A stretch of DNA of 64,000 nt from an uncultured Clostridia bacterium (GTDB lineage: Bacteria; Bacillota; Clostridia; Christensenellales; Borkfalkiaceae), in assembly GCA_944376335.1 (NCBI GenBank), contig CALWCH010000004.1, positions 1-64,000 on the forward strand, in the 5' to 3' direction. Positions within the stretch are counted from its first letter, which is position 1, and every line of letters starts with the position of its first letter. Below, in pieces: positions 16,701-23,215 of the stretch. The notes beneath the pieces were generated by a model that did not search any database, had not been told where the DNA came from, and saw nothing but the letters and a program-made list of their open reading frames with translations. The translations under genes were made by a program, and so were the position numbers.

Positions 16701-16999
16701 CGCGCATCTTCCGCGAAAAGACCTTCCTTCTGCGCCTTTCGGCGCGCGAGGCGGGGCTTGCGGAGACGGACGATATGATCGTCTTTCAGGGCGCTATAGA
16801 CCTGCTTTTGGAGACGAAGGAAGGCTTTCTCATCGTCGACTACAAGTATTCCGCGCACGAAAGGGAGCGGCTGTGCCGCGACTATGTGCCGCAGATCTCC
16901 CTCTATAAAAAGGCGGTCGCCCGCGCCATGAAGGTCGACGAGCGCACCGTGCGCGCGCGCATCGTCAACATCGCCCGCGGATTTGAGGTGAACGTTTGA
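13730..16999 (+). CDS. addA: ATP-dependent helicase/nuclease subunit A
   Basis: This 1089-aa UvrD-family helicase carries a C-terminal nuclease. Walker A is SASAGSGKTF near residues 21-30. Motif II is VDEYQD near 377, followed by GDAKQAIYGFRGS. A motif-V-like TMHSSKGLEYPVV and motif VI YVAMTRAK are also clear. The C-terminal RecB-like nuclease reads GAIDLLLE...IVDYKYS. Together with AddB it processes broken DNA ends. The start overlaps the addB stop by one base. A promoter for the next gene overlaps this gene's stop codon. Confidence 0.95.
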   Translation: MPNPTKEQQAAIESRGRVIVSASAGSGKTFVMIERLVALIVGGVDVREVLAVTYTRKAAAQMREKLRTALVKAVGETADKALRARLKEQISLLPLSDICTMHVFCARLIRTYFYVEGVDPAFRIAGEDDGEWKNCSLRALDETFDEAYKGDGDFRTLLSFYFRKKSDRTLRTIVLQMNATAEDSVDPEGCLKGAGTLPFQEAVSMLWERIRGRIGYLLKETDALLPALTGSKAAAALANAVSEQLSALHAAGGLFDAVRIANESEKTFPRAPAVTKLQGEERERVLRLKALSEGLKELKKELSSLSDEETERLRHEDASARARALAALALNYRERFQALKTEAGILDYHDLEHTALRILAREDIRASVREKYRYVFVDEYQDVNLVQEELLRLVGGEEVFLVGDAKQAIYGFRGSRSKYFLQKTREFPHSLTLSESFRSSRAVLDAVNDVFSRAMTGETCGLDYAKDAKMHGGERYGEHRGEAHFVLAPKAEKEKKERGVYSVLAPREEGEDDLLAQTCVRLVKSQLGTLWYDADAGVERPVTYGDIAILARTNQGLTARCVRALGDAGIPVAATADVNVCDFWEARLILDWLSFLDNAEQDIPMAGAMLSFLGHLSETDLSAVRLRFPFAPSFRAACREYMEKLQDAVSAKLKDFFALAAHYRLLSRVKPAREMIGMLLSDGLEAEILSKEEGALRLKRVLRLSEQAEGSISAFLRSLKTAEGVDFRESGGENAVKVLTMHSSKGLEYPVVILLDLNRSFHGKERDEVYYSDACSFAPKSFDAAKNAACPTLHRYLIELERADEEKKGELNLLYVAMTRAKYKLFLLFSEKPSGAPPALAGSFSDFVGGPCYEKYEAELPAASERPSAEGISPAERAGSSLSRVYAAPYPFEASTSLPVKSTATELLQRVNAEWQPISPEEGTGKGYSAEEGTAYHAFLEHVRFGGPVKEELARMKAEGLLKEEQLALLNEKKLESILSLPSLCEAAASSRIFREKTFLLRLSAREAGLAETDDMIVFQGAIDLLLETKEGFLIVDYKYSAHERERLCRDYVPQISLYKKAVARAMKVDERTVRARIVNIARGFEVNV

Positions 17000-17024
17000 C
17001 AAATTTCCCCAAAACGGGTAAAAT
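16996..17024 (+). promoter_or_regulatory. Promoter overlapping the addA stop
   Basis: TTGACA (16996-17001), which includes the addA TGA, and TAAAAT (17019-17024) are separated by 17 nt. It drives the downstream membrane protein gene. Confidence 0.8.
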
Positions 17025-17075
17025 AAGGACTGCGTTCGAGCCCCCGAGCGGGGTATCATCACAAAGGAGACTTCT

Positions 17076-17675
17076 ATGGCACAAATCATTCTGGATATCA
17101 GAGACTTTTTGGAGCTTTTGGCGCAGCTCCCCGGGTGGTTCCTCTACTTCTGCGCGCCCGCGCTGCTGCTTGTCACGGGGCTCATCCTCGCCGCCGTGCA
17201 TGCCGACCGCGCCTATCCGCCCCTTGCGCTCTTTCTGGGCGCCGTGGGCACGTTCCTCGTCGCGAGCATCGCCGTATCGCTCAACGACTTTCTCGTCTGG
17301 GCGGCCATCTACGTCGCCGTCGCGGTGCTCGTCAGGCTGTTCTTCTACATTCCCTTCCCCAAAAGGAAGGCAAAGCGCCCCCGTGAGGACATCTATAAGA
17401 CCTTCCATGCCGACCTCGACATGGGCAAGCCCGTCGAGGCGGAGCTTCCCCCCGTCCTCTCTTTGGAGGAAGGCGAACTGCAATTGAGGCACGTCGATTC
17501 CCTCATCGAAAAGCTGCGCACTTCAGAGATGACCCCTGCCGACCGGCTGGAGCTGGACGCCGTTGCCCGCTCGCTCGAAAGTTACCGTGGACGGGCGCTC
17601 TCCGCAGGGGATGCGCGCGCCTTAAACGACTGCCTCTCCGCCGTCTTAAAGCTCTCCGCAAAATACAGCCTGTAA
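17076..17675 (+). CDS. Membrane protein of unknown function
   Basis: This 199-aa protein has three hydrophobic segments in its first half (residues about 18-40, 45-68 and 70-92), ending in a basic KRKAKRPRE stop-transfer stretch. A cytoplasmic helical tail of about 100 residues follows and contains repeated Leu/Glu/Arg heptad-like patterns. I do not recognise the family. It has its own promoter and terminator, so the neighbouring addA and rubrerythrin genes say little about its role. The start follows AAAGGAG. Confidence 0.75.
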   Translation: MAQIILDIRDFLELLAQLPGWFLYFCAPALLLVTGLILAAVHADRAYPPLALFLGAVGTFLVASIAVSLNDFLVWAAIYVAVAVLVRLFFYIPFPKRKAKRPREDIYKTFHADLDMGKPVEAELPPVLSLEEGELQLRHVDSLIEKLRTSEMTPADRLELDAVARSLESYRGRALSAGDARALNDCLSAVLKLSAKYSL

Positions 17676-17690
17676 TAAAAAAGACGAGCC

Positions 17691-17728
17691 GCCCGCCGCG
17701 CGAAATTTCGCGCGGCGGGCTTTTTTTT
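17691..17728 (+). terminator. Intrinsic terminator
   Basis: A perfect 30-bp palindrome (GCCCGCCGCGCGAAA and its complement) is followed by eight T residues. Confidence 0.92.
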
Positions 17729-17789
17729 CAAATTCCGCATAAAATAGGCGCGGCATGCCCAAGATAAGCGTTGTAACGGAGGACACGAA

Positions 17790-18380
17790 ATGGACTTTTC
17801 CAACACCCAAACGTATTTGAATTTGGCGCGCGCCTTTGCGGGGGAGTGCCAGGCAGGCATGCGCTACCAGCTCATCGCAAAAGAGGCAACTTCCGCAGGG
17901 CTCATGGCGCTTGCCGATACGCTCCGCACCATCGCAAAGAACGAGACCAACCACGCCCGCGTCTTTTTCGAGACGCTCATCGCCCACGCGGGCAGCACGG
18001 ACAACATCCCCGTCGAGGCGGGCTATCCCTTCCACACGGGCACGATCGCCGAGAGCCTCTTGTTCGCCGCCGAGGACGAGAAGAGCGAGCACGAGCACAT
18101 CTACCCCGGTTTTGCAAGGACGGCAAGGGAGGAGGGGTTTGAGGACATCGCCCGCTCCTTTGGCGAGGTCGCAAAAGTGGAGAAAAATCACGAGGTCATC
18201 TTCCGCTATCTGCACGAGGCGGTAAAGGGCGGCACGCTGTATGCCTCGGAGCACCCCGTCATCTGGATCTGCGGCGAGTGCGGCTATATGCATACGTCGA
18301 AGGAGGCGTGGAAGGTGTGCCCGCTCTGCGGGGCAAAGCAGGGGGAAGTCCTTCTTCACCTCCCTTACGAGGGCATTTGA
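17790..18380 (+). CDS. Rubrerythrin-family protein
   Basis: This 196-aa protein belongs to the rubrerythrin family, non-haem iron proteins that reduce hydrogen peroxide in anaerobes. The ferritin-like diiron domain shows the helix motifs ARAFAGECQAGMRY and ETNHARVFF, then EDEKSEHEH and EVEKNHE-type ligands. The C-terminal rubredoxin-like domain has the two CxxC knuckles CGECGY and CPLCG. An ACGGAGGA ribosome binding site precedes the ATG. Two very small genes follow closely and may be cotranscribed. Confidence 0.93.
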   Translation: MDFSNTQTYLNLARAFAGECQAGMRYQLIAKEATSAGLMALADTLRTIAKNETNHARVFFETLIAHAGSTDNIPVEAGYPFHTGTIAESLLFAAEDEKSEHEHIYPGFARTAREEGFEDIARSFGEVAKVEKNHEVIFRYLHEAVKGGTLYASEHPVIWICGECGYMHTSKEAWKVCPLCGAKQGEVLLHLPYEGI

Positions 18381-18404
18381 AGTGCCATTTTTACGGAGGA
18401 AAGT

Positions 18405-18506
18405 ATGACGGAAAAGAAGAATTGCGGCAAGACTTGCACCAAGAACGCCGAAAAGCAGGGCGCAAGGGCAAAAAAGACGCAGAAGACGGAAAAGAACTGT
18501 GACTGA
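18405..18506 (+). CDS. Small cysteine- and lysine-rich peptide
   Basis: The 33-codon ORF follows the rubrerythrin gene by 24 bp and has a good ACGGAGGA ribosome binding site. The product is very basic and has three cysteines (NCGKTC near the start and a terminal CD). It may be a small metal- or redox-linked peptide, but I do not recognise it. It could also be a spurious ORF; the RBS and location argue for translation. Confidence 0.5.
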   Translation: MTEKKNCGKTCTKNAEKQGARAKKTQKTEKNCD

Positions 18507-18549
18507 GCGGCGGTCAAGGGGCGGGAGCGCCCTTAAAAGAGGGGCGAAG

Positions 18550-18636
18550 ATGCGCTCCGAAGAGGACGCGCTCGGCTCCTACACGGGCGTGCCCCAAGAG
18601 GGCGAAGTCCCCGAGCAGGACGCGGACGATCTGTGA
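18550..18636 (+). CDS. Small conserved-looking acidic protein
   Basis: The 28-codon ORF is preceded by AAGAGGGG. The product ends in PEQDADDL and has a GSYTGVP core. From memory this resembles short Firmicutes proteins with a GSYTG...QDADDL pattern that are annotated as hypothetical; that recollection needs a database check. It is acidic, unlike the basic 33-aa product just before it. It is probably cotranscribed with rubrerythrin, ahead of the terminator at 18676. Confidence 0.6.
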   Translation: MRSEEDALGSYTGVPQEGEVPEQDADDL

Positions 18637-18675
18637 CGGCAGAGCGCTGTCACCCGTTCACAAAGCCAACAAAAA

Positions 18676-18705
18676 GAAGAAGGGCGAAAGTTCGTCCTTC
18701 TTTTT
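18676..18705 (+). terminator. Intrinsic terminator
   Basis: The stem AAGAAGGGCGAA/TTCGTCCTTCTT is followed by TTTTT. It closes the rubrerythrin transcript. Confidence 0.85.
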
Positions 18706-18707
18706 CC

Positions 18708-18736
18708 TTGTATTCGGGGCGGGTATATGGTATAAT
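18708..18736 (+). promoter_or_regulatory. Promoter of the HtrA-like protease gene
   Basis: TTGTAT (18708-18713) and TATAAT (18731-18736) are separated by 17 nt. The transcript has a leader of about 150 nt. Confidence 0.75.
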
Positions 18737-18758
18737 GAGCAGGCGCAGTCCGTGCGGC

Positions 18759-18896
18759 ATGTGCCTGCATCGGCAAGCGGCTTTCATCTTTTTTATAAGC
18801 TGCCCTTCGGAAATGTGTACTGCCATGCAGCACGAGGAACTTGCGCACGCCCTACTTCAGCAGGAATGCCGCGCTTGCGGCAGGAGGATGTTATGA
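18759..18896 (+). CDS. Possible cysteine-rich leader peptide
   Basis: An in-frame ORF of 45 codons fills the protease leader and ends in TGA overlapping the protease start (ATGA at 18893). It encodes cysteines in CPSEMC and CRACG motifs. No good RBS is seen for its start, so it may not be translated. The overlap would allow translational coupling if it is. Confidence 0.25.
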   Translation: MCLHRQAAFIFFISCPSEMCTAMQHEELAHALLQQECRACGRRML

Positions 18897-20689
18897 AAAA
18901 AATCACGTTAGCCGCACTTTCCGTTCTCTTGGCGGGAATGTTCACGCTTTCGCTGGCGGGCTGTACCTTTTTTGTTGCCCCGCCCGCGACCGATGGCGAC
19001 AACCCCATCGTCACGCCCACGCCGGACGACCCCGATGAAGGTGAAACGCCCGTTGACCCCGACGAGGGCGAAACGCCCGTCGACCCCGACGAGGGCGAGA
19101 CGCCCACCGATCCCGATGAGGGCGAAACGCCCACCGATCCCGATGAGGGCGAAACGCCCACCGACCCCGACGAGGGTGAAACGCCCGTCGACCCCGACGA
19201 GGGTGAAACGCCCACCGACCCCGATGAGGGTGAAACGCCCACCGACCCCGATGAGGGCGAAACGCCCACCGACCCCGACGAGGGTGAAACGCCCACCGAC
19301 CCCGATGAGGGTGAAACGCCCGTCGACACCGATGAGGGTGAAACGCCCGTCGACCCCGACGAGGGCGAGACGCCCGTCGACCCCGACGAGGGCGAGACGC
19401 CCGTCGAACCCGACGAGGGCGAGACTCCCACCGACCCCGACGAGGGTGAAACGCCCGTTGACCCCGATGAGGGCGAAACGCCCGTCGAGGATGGCAGCAC
19501 CGAGCTCTACCTTCTCTATCAAGACGCCAAGAAGGACGGCTACACGGGCACGTTTGTCGACTTCTTGAAGGAGCTCGGCATCGGCAGTTCCGAGGAGCCT
19601 GCCTATACGATGGGCACGGCGGTGCAGTCCGTCGTCTCCATCCGTTCGGTGTACTATGAAGAGGGCGCAGACCCCACCCTTCCCGATACCGAGCCCGCCG
19701 CCATCTATTCGGGCGCAGGCGTCATCTACAGCCTCGACAAGGAGGCGGGCGACGCCTACATCATCACCAACTACCACGTTCTCTACGAGCAGAGCTACGG
19801 CGGCTTTGCCGATGAGATCCGCGTCTATCTCTACGGGCAGTACTACTACGGAGAGAGCGAATATGATGACGTTGTGAGCGTCGAAGACCATCATATCGTC
19901 GCGGAGTATGTGGGCGGAGCAATGGATTTCGACATCGCCGTCATCCGCATCGAGAACAGCGAGCGCCTCAGAGAGAGTGCGGCGCTTGCCTGCGAGATCG
20001 CCGATTCCGATGAGCTCAGAGTGGGCGAAACGGTGTATGCCATCGGCAACCCCGACAGTCAGGGCACTTCCGTCACGCGCGGCATCGTCTCTGTGCCCAA
20101 TGAGTACATCAGCATCGATTCTGCGGACGAGTCGAAAAAGCTCAGCCTTCTGGAGATCCGCGTCGACGCCGCCATCAACCACGGCAATTCGGGCGGCGGC
20201 CTCTTCAATGAGAAGGGGCAGCTCATCGGCATCGTCAACGCCCGCCTCGAGGGCGGCGGCATCAACGATTTCGGCTATGCCATCCCCGTCAACCAGGCGG
20301 TCGCCGTCGCACACAACATTCTCGACAACGCCGAAAAGCCGGGCAAGGGCGCCTACCGCGCCATGCTGGGCATCACGAGCATGGTCACCGCCAGCACGAG
20401 TGTCTACGACGAGGAGACGGGCGTCTCCAAGGTCATCGAAACGCTCACCATTGTGGAAGTCTCCGCAAATTCGCCCGCCGATGGCGTCATGGAGGTCGGG
20501 GATATATTGAAGAGCGTCCGCTTCGAGGGCGGTGAGGAAGTGCCCATCCTCTACCTTCACACCCTCACCGTATTCATGTTCAACGTCCGCCTCGGCGATA
20601 CCGTCGTCATCACCTACGAGCGGGATGGCGTGGAATGTGAGGCGCGCTTTACCTACGACGCCGAGTCGATGTTCACCCTGTGTGCATAA
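18893..20689 (+). CDS. HtrA/DegP-like serine protease, lipoprotein with 9-residue repeats
   Basis: This 598-aa protein starts with a lipoprotein signal (MKKITLAALSVLLAG, lipobox LAGC near residue 24), so it is probably anchored to the outer face of the membrane. Residues 48-200 are 17 tandem nonapeptides of the form DEGETP(V/T)DP, an acidic, proline-rich spacer. The trypsin-like domain follows: His in ITNYHV, Asp in DFDIAVI, and Ser in NHGNSGGG. A C-terminal PDZ-like region contains SPADGVMEVGDIL. It likely degrades or checks misfolded surface proteins. The ATG follows GCAGGAGG; longer upstream starts lack the signal sequence. Confidence 0.9.
   Translation: MKKITLAALSVLLAGMFTLSLAGCTFFVAPPATDGDNPIVTPTPDDPDEGETPVDPDEGETPVDPDEGETPTDPDEGETPTDPDEGETPTDPDEGETPVDPDEGETPTDPDEGETPTDPDEGETPTDPDEGETPTDPDEGETPVDTDEGETPVDPDEGETPVDPDEGETPVEPDEGETPTDPDEGETPVDPDEGETPVEDGSTELYLLYQDAKKDGYTGTFVDFLKELGIGSSEEPAYTMGTAVQSVVSIRSVYYEEGADPTLPDTEPAAIYSGAGVIYSLDKEAGDAYIITNYHVLYEQSYGGFADEIRVYLYGQYYYGESEYDDVVSVEDHHIVAEYVGGAMDFDIAVIRIENSERLRESAALACEIADSDELRVGETVYAIGNPDSQGTSVTRGIVSVPNEYISIDSADESKKLSLLEIRVDAAINHGNSGGGLFNEKGQLIGIVNARLEGGGINDFGYAIPVNQAVAVAHNILDNAEKPGKGAYRAMLGITSMVTASTSVYDEETGVSKVIETLTIVEVSANSPADGVMEVGDILKSVRFEGGEEVPILYLHTLTVFMFNVRLGDTVVITYERDGVECEARFTYDAESMFTLCA
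19034..19492 (+). repeat. 17 tandem 27-bp coding repeats
   Basis: Seventeen in-frame 27-bp units encode DEGETP-(V/T)-(D/E)-P. Units differ by synonymous changes and by a Val/Thr switch. One unit has DT and two have E instead of D. The array is prone to slippage and copy-number change. Confidence 0.95.
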
Positions 20690-20723
20690 AACGCGGCGGG
20701 GCAGAGAGTCAACGCAACATAAC

Positions 20724-20765
20724 GCGGCGCGGCGGGAGCTTCTGCTCCCGCCGCGCCGCTTCTTT
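20724..20765. terminator. Terminator between protease and cyuA
   Basis: A 16-bp GC stem (GCGGCGCGGCGGGAGC and its complement) is followed by TTCTTT. It separates two convergent genes and may act on both. Confidence 0.8.
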
Positions 20766-20771
20766 ATAAAA

Positions 20772-22031
20772 TTACTTTAACATGAGGCGGATGATCTCCT
20801 CGTCCGTCTCGCGCATGCCCTTGCTCGCGAGCTCGCCCACGTTGCGGATGGTGTTCTCCACGCCCTTTTCCACGATGCCGTCGCCGCCGTAGAACTGCCC
20901 GCCCGCGCGGTAGAGCTCAAAGCCCATGAGCCCCGCCTCCACGGCGCACGCAATTTTGGCGGCACAGCTCGACTTCGCCCCGTCGCACACCATGCCCGAA
21001 TCGACGGCAATGGTATTGACGATGGTATGCGAAATTTCATCCACCCCGCCGCCATGGAGATAGCAGATGCCCGCCGCCGCGCCCGCGCCCGCGCTCACCG
21101 CGCCGCAGTATGCCGACAGCCGCCCGATGCCCGACTTTAAGTGAATGGTCACGAGGTCGGAGAGCGCCAGCGCCTTTAAGAGCTTCTCGTGCGGAACATG
21201 CAAGTGCCGCGCATACGCAATGACGGGAACGGACGCCGTGATGCCCTGATTTCCGCTCCCCGAAACGACCACAACGGGCAGGGGGCAGCCGTTCATGCGC
21301 GCATCCGACCCCGCCGCCGCCCACGCCTTGGCGCGGTTGTGGATGTCGTCGCCGAACGCGTTTAAAAGCGTCTTCCCCACGCGCGCGCCCCAGTCATTCT
21401 TGAGCCCCTCGTTGCAGATGGCGGTGTTGTACTCGATCTGCCGCTCAAGCGCCTCTCTGACTTCGGAAAGGTCGCCCTCGTTCACGAATTCCACGATACC
21501 GCGCACGGTCAGGATGTCCGCCTCTTCGCCCGCCTCGCCGCTCTCCGTGCGGTTTAAAAGTACTTCGCCGTCCTTCTCAACGCGCACAACGTTGGTATGA
21601 TGCCCCGTGATGCGCACAAACGACGAATGTTCGCCCCCAAAGGCGCGGATGCCGATGTCGAACACGCATCCGCCCTGCGCCTCCCTGACGGGGAGCGGGG
21701 TACTTTTTAAGTATTGCGCGATGCGGGGGTAGTCGCTCTCCGGAACGGACGAGAGCACTTCGAGTTCGCGGTCGGCTTCTCCCGCCACAAAGCCCGCCGC
21801 AGCGGCGCTCTCCACCCCGCGCAGCCCGCCCGTGTGGGGCACGATAACGCTCTTCACGTTCTTTAAGATGTTGCCGCTCACCTCGATCTCGGCGCGCTCG
21901 GGGAGCGCCCCCAAGGTCTTTTTCGCGAGGGCGGCGGCATAGGCAACGGCGATGGGTTCGGTGCAGCCCATCGCGGGCACGAGTTCTTCTTTCAGCCGCT
22001 CGATGCACGCCCGCCCGAGGGTCTCTTCCAT
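20772..22031 (-). CDS. cyuA: L-cysteine desulfidase / serine dehydratase alpha-like (UPF0597)
   Basis: This 419-aa member of the UPF0597/YhaM (CyuA) family comprises oxygen-sensitive Fe-S enzymes that split cysteine to pyruvate, ammonia and sulfide. Family features are VPAMGCTEPIAVAYAAA near the start, NILKNVKSVIVPHTGG, the GCPLPVVVVSGSGNQG segment, and a C-terminal MVCDGAKSSCAAKIA stretch with candidate cluster cysteines. A TTCGGAGGAA ribosome binding site and a TTGACT/TATACT promoter precede the ATG. It is monocistronic. The substrate preference (cysteine versus serine) cannot be fixed from sequence alone. Confidence 0.88.
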   Translation of the reverse strand: MEETLGRACIERLKEELVPAMGCTEPIAVAYAAALAKKTLGALPERAEIEVSGNILKNVKSVIVPHTGGLRGVESAAAAGFVAGEADRELEVLSSVPESDYPRIAQYLKSTPLPVREAQGGCVFDIGIRAFGGEHSSFVRITGHHTNVVRVEKDGEVLLNRTESGEAGEEADILTVRGIVEFVNEGDLSEVREALERQIEYNTAICNEGLKNDWGARVGKTLLNAFGDDIHNRAKAWAAAGSDARMNGCPLPVVVVSGSGNQGITASVPVIAYARHLHVPHEKLLKALALSDLVTIHLKSGIGRLSAYCGAVSAGAGAAAGICYLHGGGVDEISHTIVNTIAVDSGMVCDGAKSSCAAKIACAVEAGLMGFELYRAGGQFYGGDGIVEKGVENTIRNVGELASKGMRETDEEIIRLMLK

Positions 22032-22063
22032 GGTATTCCTCCGAAAAATAGTTGACGAAATAA

Positions 22064-22092
22064 AGTATATTTGTTTTTTGAGGAAAAGTCAA
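22064..22092 (-). promoter_or_regulatory. cyuA promoter
   Basis: On the minus strand TTGACT (22087-22092) and TATACT (22064-22069) are separated by 17 nt. Confidence 0.8.
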
Positions 22093-22150
22093 CCGATAAT
22101 GGAACGGCAGCCCGTTTCGAACATGATTTTGCGCAAAATCGGGCAGGAAG

Positions 22151-22204
22151 GCAGGAAACGGCAGTACCTTCGCACAGCGCCGCAAAGCGGCGCACGCTCG
22201 GTGG
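22151..22204. repeat. 54-bp repeat, copy A
   Basis: This copy begins GCAGGAAACGG, contains the palindrome GCGCCGCAAAGCGGCGC and ends CGCTCGGTGG. It has one base difference from copies B and C. In this copy the continuation seen in B and C is interrupted by about 110 bp containing a hairpin element. Confidence 0.9.
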
Positions 22205-22208
22205 AAAA

Positions 22209-22256
22209 ATAGGGCTCCCAAAAAAGATTTGCCTGAAAAGATTTTTTGGGAAGAGG
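22209..22256. repeat. Hairpin element, copy 1
   Basis: TAGGGCTCCCAAAAAAG...TTTTTTGGGAAGAGG; the CCCAAAAAA/TTTTTTGGG arms enclose a second short inverted repeat. It lies inside copy A of the tRNA-derived unit, as if inserted there. Confidence 0.85.
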
Positions 22257-22397
22257 AGCCGCAGGCGGGGAAAGCGTGCAGGGCGGGACACTTTCCGCAC
22301 TGCCGCAAACCATGCCTTGCAGCGACGAGCCCCTCGCTCGGGCTCCGCTTGGGAAGCTGACGCCTCCAGATAGAAAAAACGAGCCATAAAGGTCTTA

Positions 22398-22444
22398 TAG
22401 GGCTCCCAAAAAAGATTTGCCTGCAAAGATTTTTTGGGAAGAGG
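22398..22444. repeat. Hairpin element, copy 2
   Basis: Same element as copy 1, with the inner arms TTTGC/GCAAA intact. The two copies differ by about one base over 47 bp. Confidence 0.85.
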
Positions 22445-22462
22445 TTGAGAAACGCATTCTTG

Positions 22463-22607
22463 CAAACAGCACGGTGTGCTGTTTGCGCGTTTCGAAATAA
22501 GGAGCTTGCATTGTAACGCAAGCTCCGTGACCGAGAAGGCACTTCCCCTTGGTGCCTTCGAGAAGGCAGGCGTAAAAAAGAAACAGGGCAGAATTTTCTG
22601 CCCTGTT
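22463..22607. other. Cluster of four consecutive perfect hairpins
   Basis: GCAAACAGCAC/GTGCTGTTTGC (22463-22488), GGAGCTTGC/GCAAGCTCC (22501-22526), GAAGGCAC/GTGCCTTC (22535-22559) and AACAGGGCAGAA/TTCTGCCCTGTT (22582-22607) follow each other closely. No T-runs follow most of them. They lie between hairpin-element copies 2 and 3. Confidence 0.75.
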
Positions 22608-22629
22608 CAAAACCGCGCCTTGCAAGAGA

Positions 22630-22677
22630 TAGGGCTCCCAAAAAAGATTTGCTCTGCAAAGCTTTTTTGGGAAGAGG
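22630..22677. repeat. Hairpin element, copy 3
   Basis: Same CCCAAAAAA/TTTTTTGGG arms; the inner loop differs slightly (TTTGCTCTGCAAAGC) but still pairs. Confidence 0.85.
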
Positions 22678-22745
22678 AGGTGTAACCGCGCAAATGGGGC
22701 GATTTGCGACAGCAAATTGCCTTTAAGACGCGGTTTGCACCGACG

Positions 22746-22888
22746 AGGAGCAGGAAACGGCAGTACCTTCGCACAGCGCCGCAAAGCGGCGCGCGCTCGG
22801 TGGCTTACAGCACGCCCCTCGCTCGGGCTCCGCTTGGGAAGCCGACGCCTCCAGATAGAAAAAGACGGGCTGAAAGCCCGTCAATGTG
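22746..22888 (-). repeat. tRNA-Gly-derived tandem unit, copy 2
   Basis: On the minus strand this unit keeps the tRNA-Gly anticodon-arm-like GCGTCGGCTTCCCAAGC, an unrelated about 60-nt middle, and the 3' acceptor strand GTTTCCTGCTCC. It is about 143 bp long and nearly identical to the neighbouring unit. The D- and T-arms are missing, so it cannot make a tRNA. Confidence 0.8.
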
Positions 22889-23030
22889 TGGAGCAGGAAA
22901 CGGCAGTACCTTCGCACAGCGCCGCAAAGCGGCGCGCGCTCGGTGGCTTGCAGCTCGCCCCCGCTCGGGATCAGCTTGGGAAGCTGACGCCTCCAGATAG
23001 AAAAAGACGGGCTGAAAGCCCGTCAATGTG
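22889..23030 (-). repeat. tRNA-Gly-derived tandem unit, copy 1
   Basis: This 142-bp unit directly abuts the functional tRNA-Gly. It shares 15 nt of the tRNA 3' end and 26 nt around the anticodon arm with it, plus a copy of the terminator hairpin GACGGGCTTTCAGCCCGTC. Confidence 0.85.
23005..23023 (-). terminator. Terminator of tRNA-Gly
   Basis: On the minus strand GACGGGCTTTCAGCCCGTC is followed by TTTTTC, 8 nt after the tRNA CCA. The same terminator is duplicated at 22863-22881. Confidence 0.85.
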
Positions 23031-23105
23031 TGGAGCAGGAAACGGGAGTCGAACCCGCCGGGATCAGCTTGGGAAGCTGACGCCATACCGCTAGGCGATT
23101 CCTGC
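23031..23105 (-). tRNA. tRNA-Gly (anticodon CCC)
   Basis: This 75-nt cloverleaf has acceptor GCAGGAA pairing with TTCCTGC, anticodon arm TCAGC-TTCCCAA-GCTGA, a GGTTCGACTCC T-arm, and an encoded CCA. Confidence 0.93.
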
Positions 23106-23186
23106 ATATTCATATCCAAACTTTCGGCTCCCGTTTCCGGTGAGCTGCCGCCTCCCGTTTGCGAGAGCAAGCTTAAATGTTCCTCT

Positions 23187-23215
23187 ATTATAACGGAAAA
23201 CGGGCGGGCTGTCAA
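23187..23215 (-). promoter_or_regulatory. tRNA-Gly promoter
   Basis: On the minus strand TTGACA (23210-23215) and TATAAT (23187-23192) are separated by 17 nt, about 80 bp upstream of the tRNA. Confidence 0.85.

Larger units (their letters stand above)
22100..23030. repeat. Gene-free repeat and hairpin array next to tRNA-Gly
   Basis: About 930 bp without a credible gene. It contains three 54-bp copies of one repeat (22151, 22750, 22893), three copies of a roughly 47-bp hairpin element (22209, 22398, 22630), and three copies of a third motif ending CCTCCAGATAGAAAAA (22329, 22812, 22950). At least five further perfect hairpins lie between 22460 and 22710. Short ORFs crossing the repeats translate them in several frames and look spurious. 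The right part consists of tandem partial duplications of the tRNA-Gly gene plus its terminator. Confidence 0.85.

Noticed and set aside
19034..19492. 27-bp repeats considered as a CRISPR array
   Set aside because: The units are directly adjacent, without spacers, and stay in frame with a protein.
18908..20560. 550-aa open frame on the minus strand across the protease gene
   Set aside because: It is produced by the biased codons of the plus-strand protease and its 27-bp repeats; it has no signal, RBS or family pattern of its own.
22205..22740. Integron attC sites (gene-cassette array)
   Set aside because: The hairpin elements lack the GTTRRRY-type core sites, and the intervening segments hold no cassette genes or integrase.
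22746..23030. Additional functional tRNA-Gly genes
   Set aside because: The units lack D- and T-arms and cannot form a cloverleaf.
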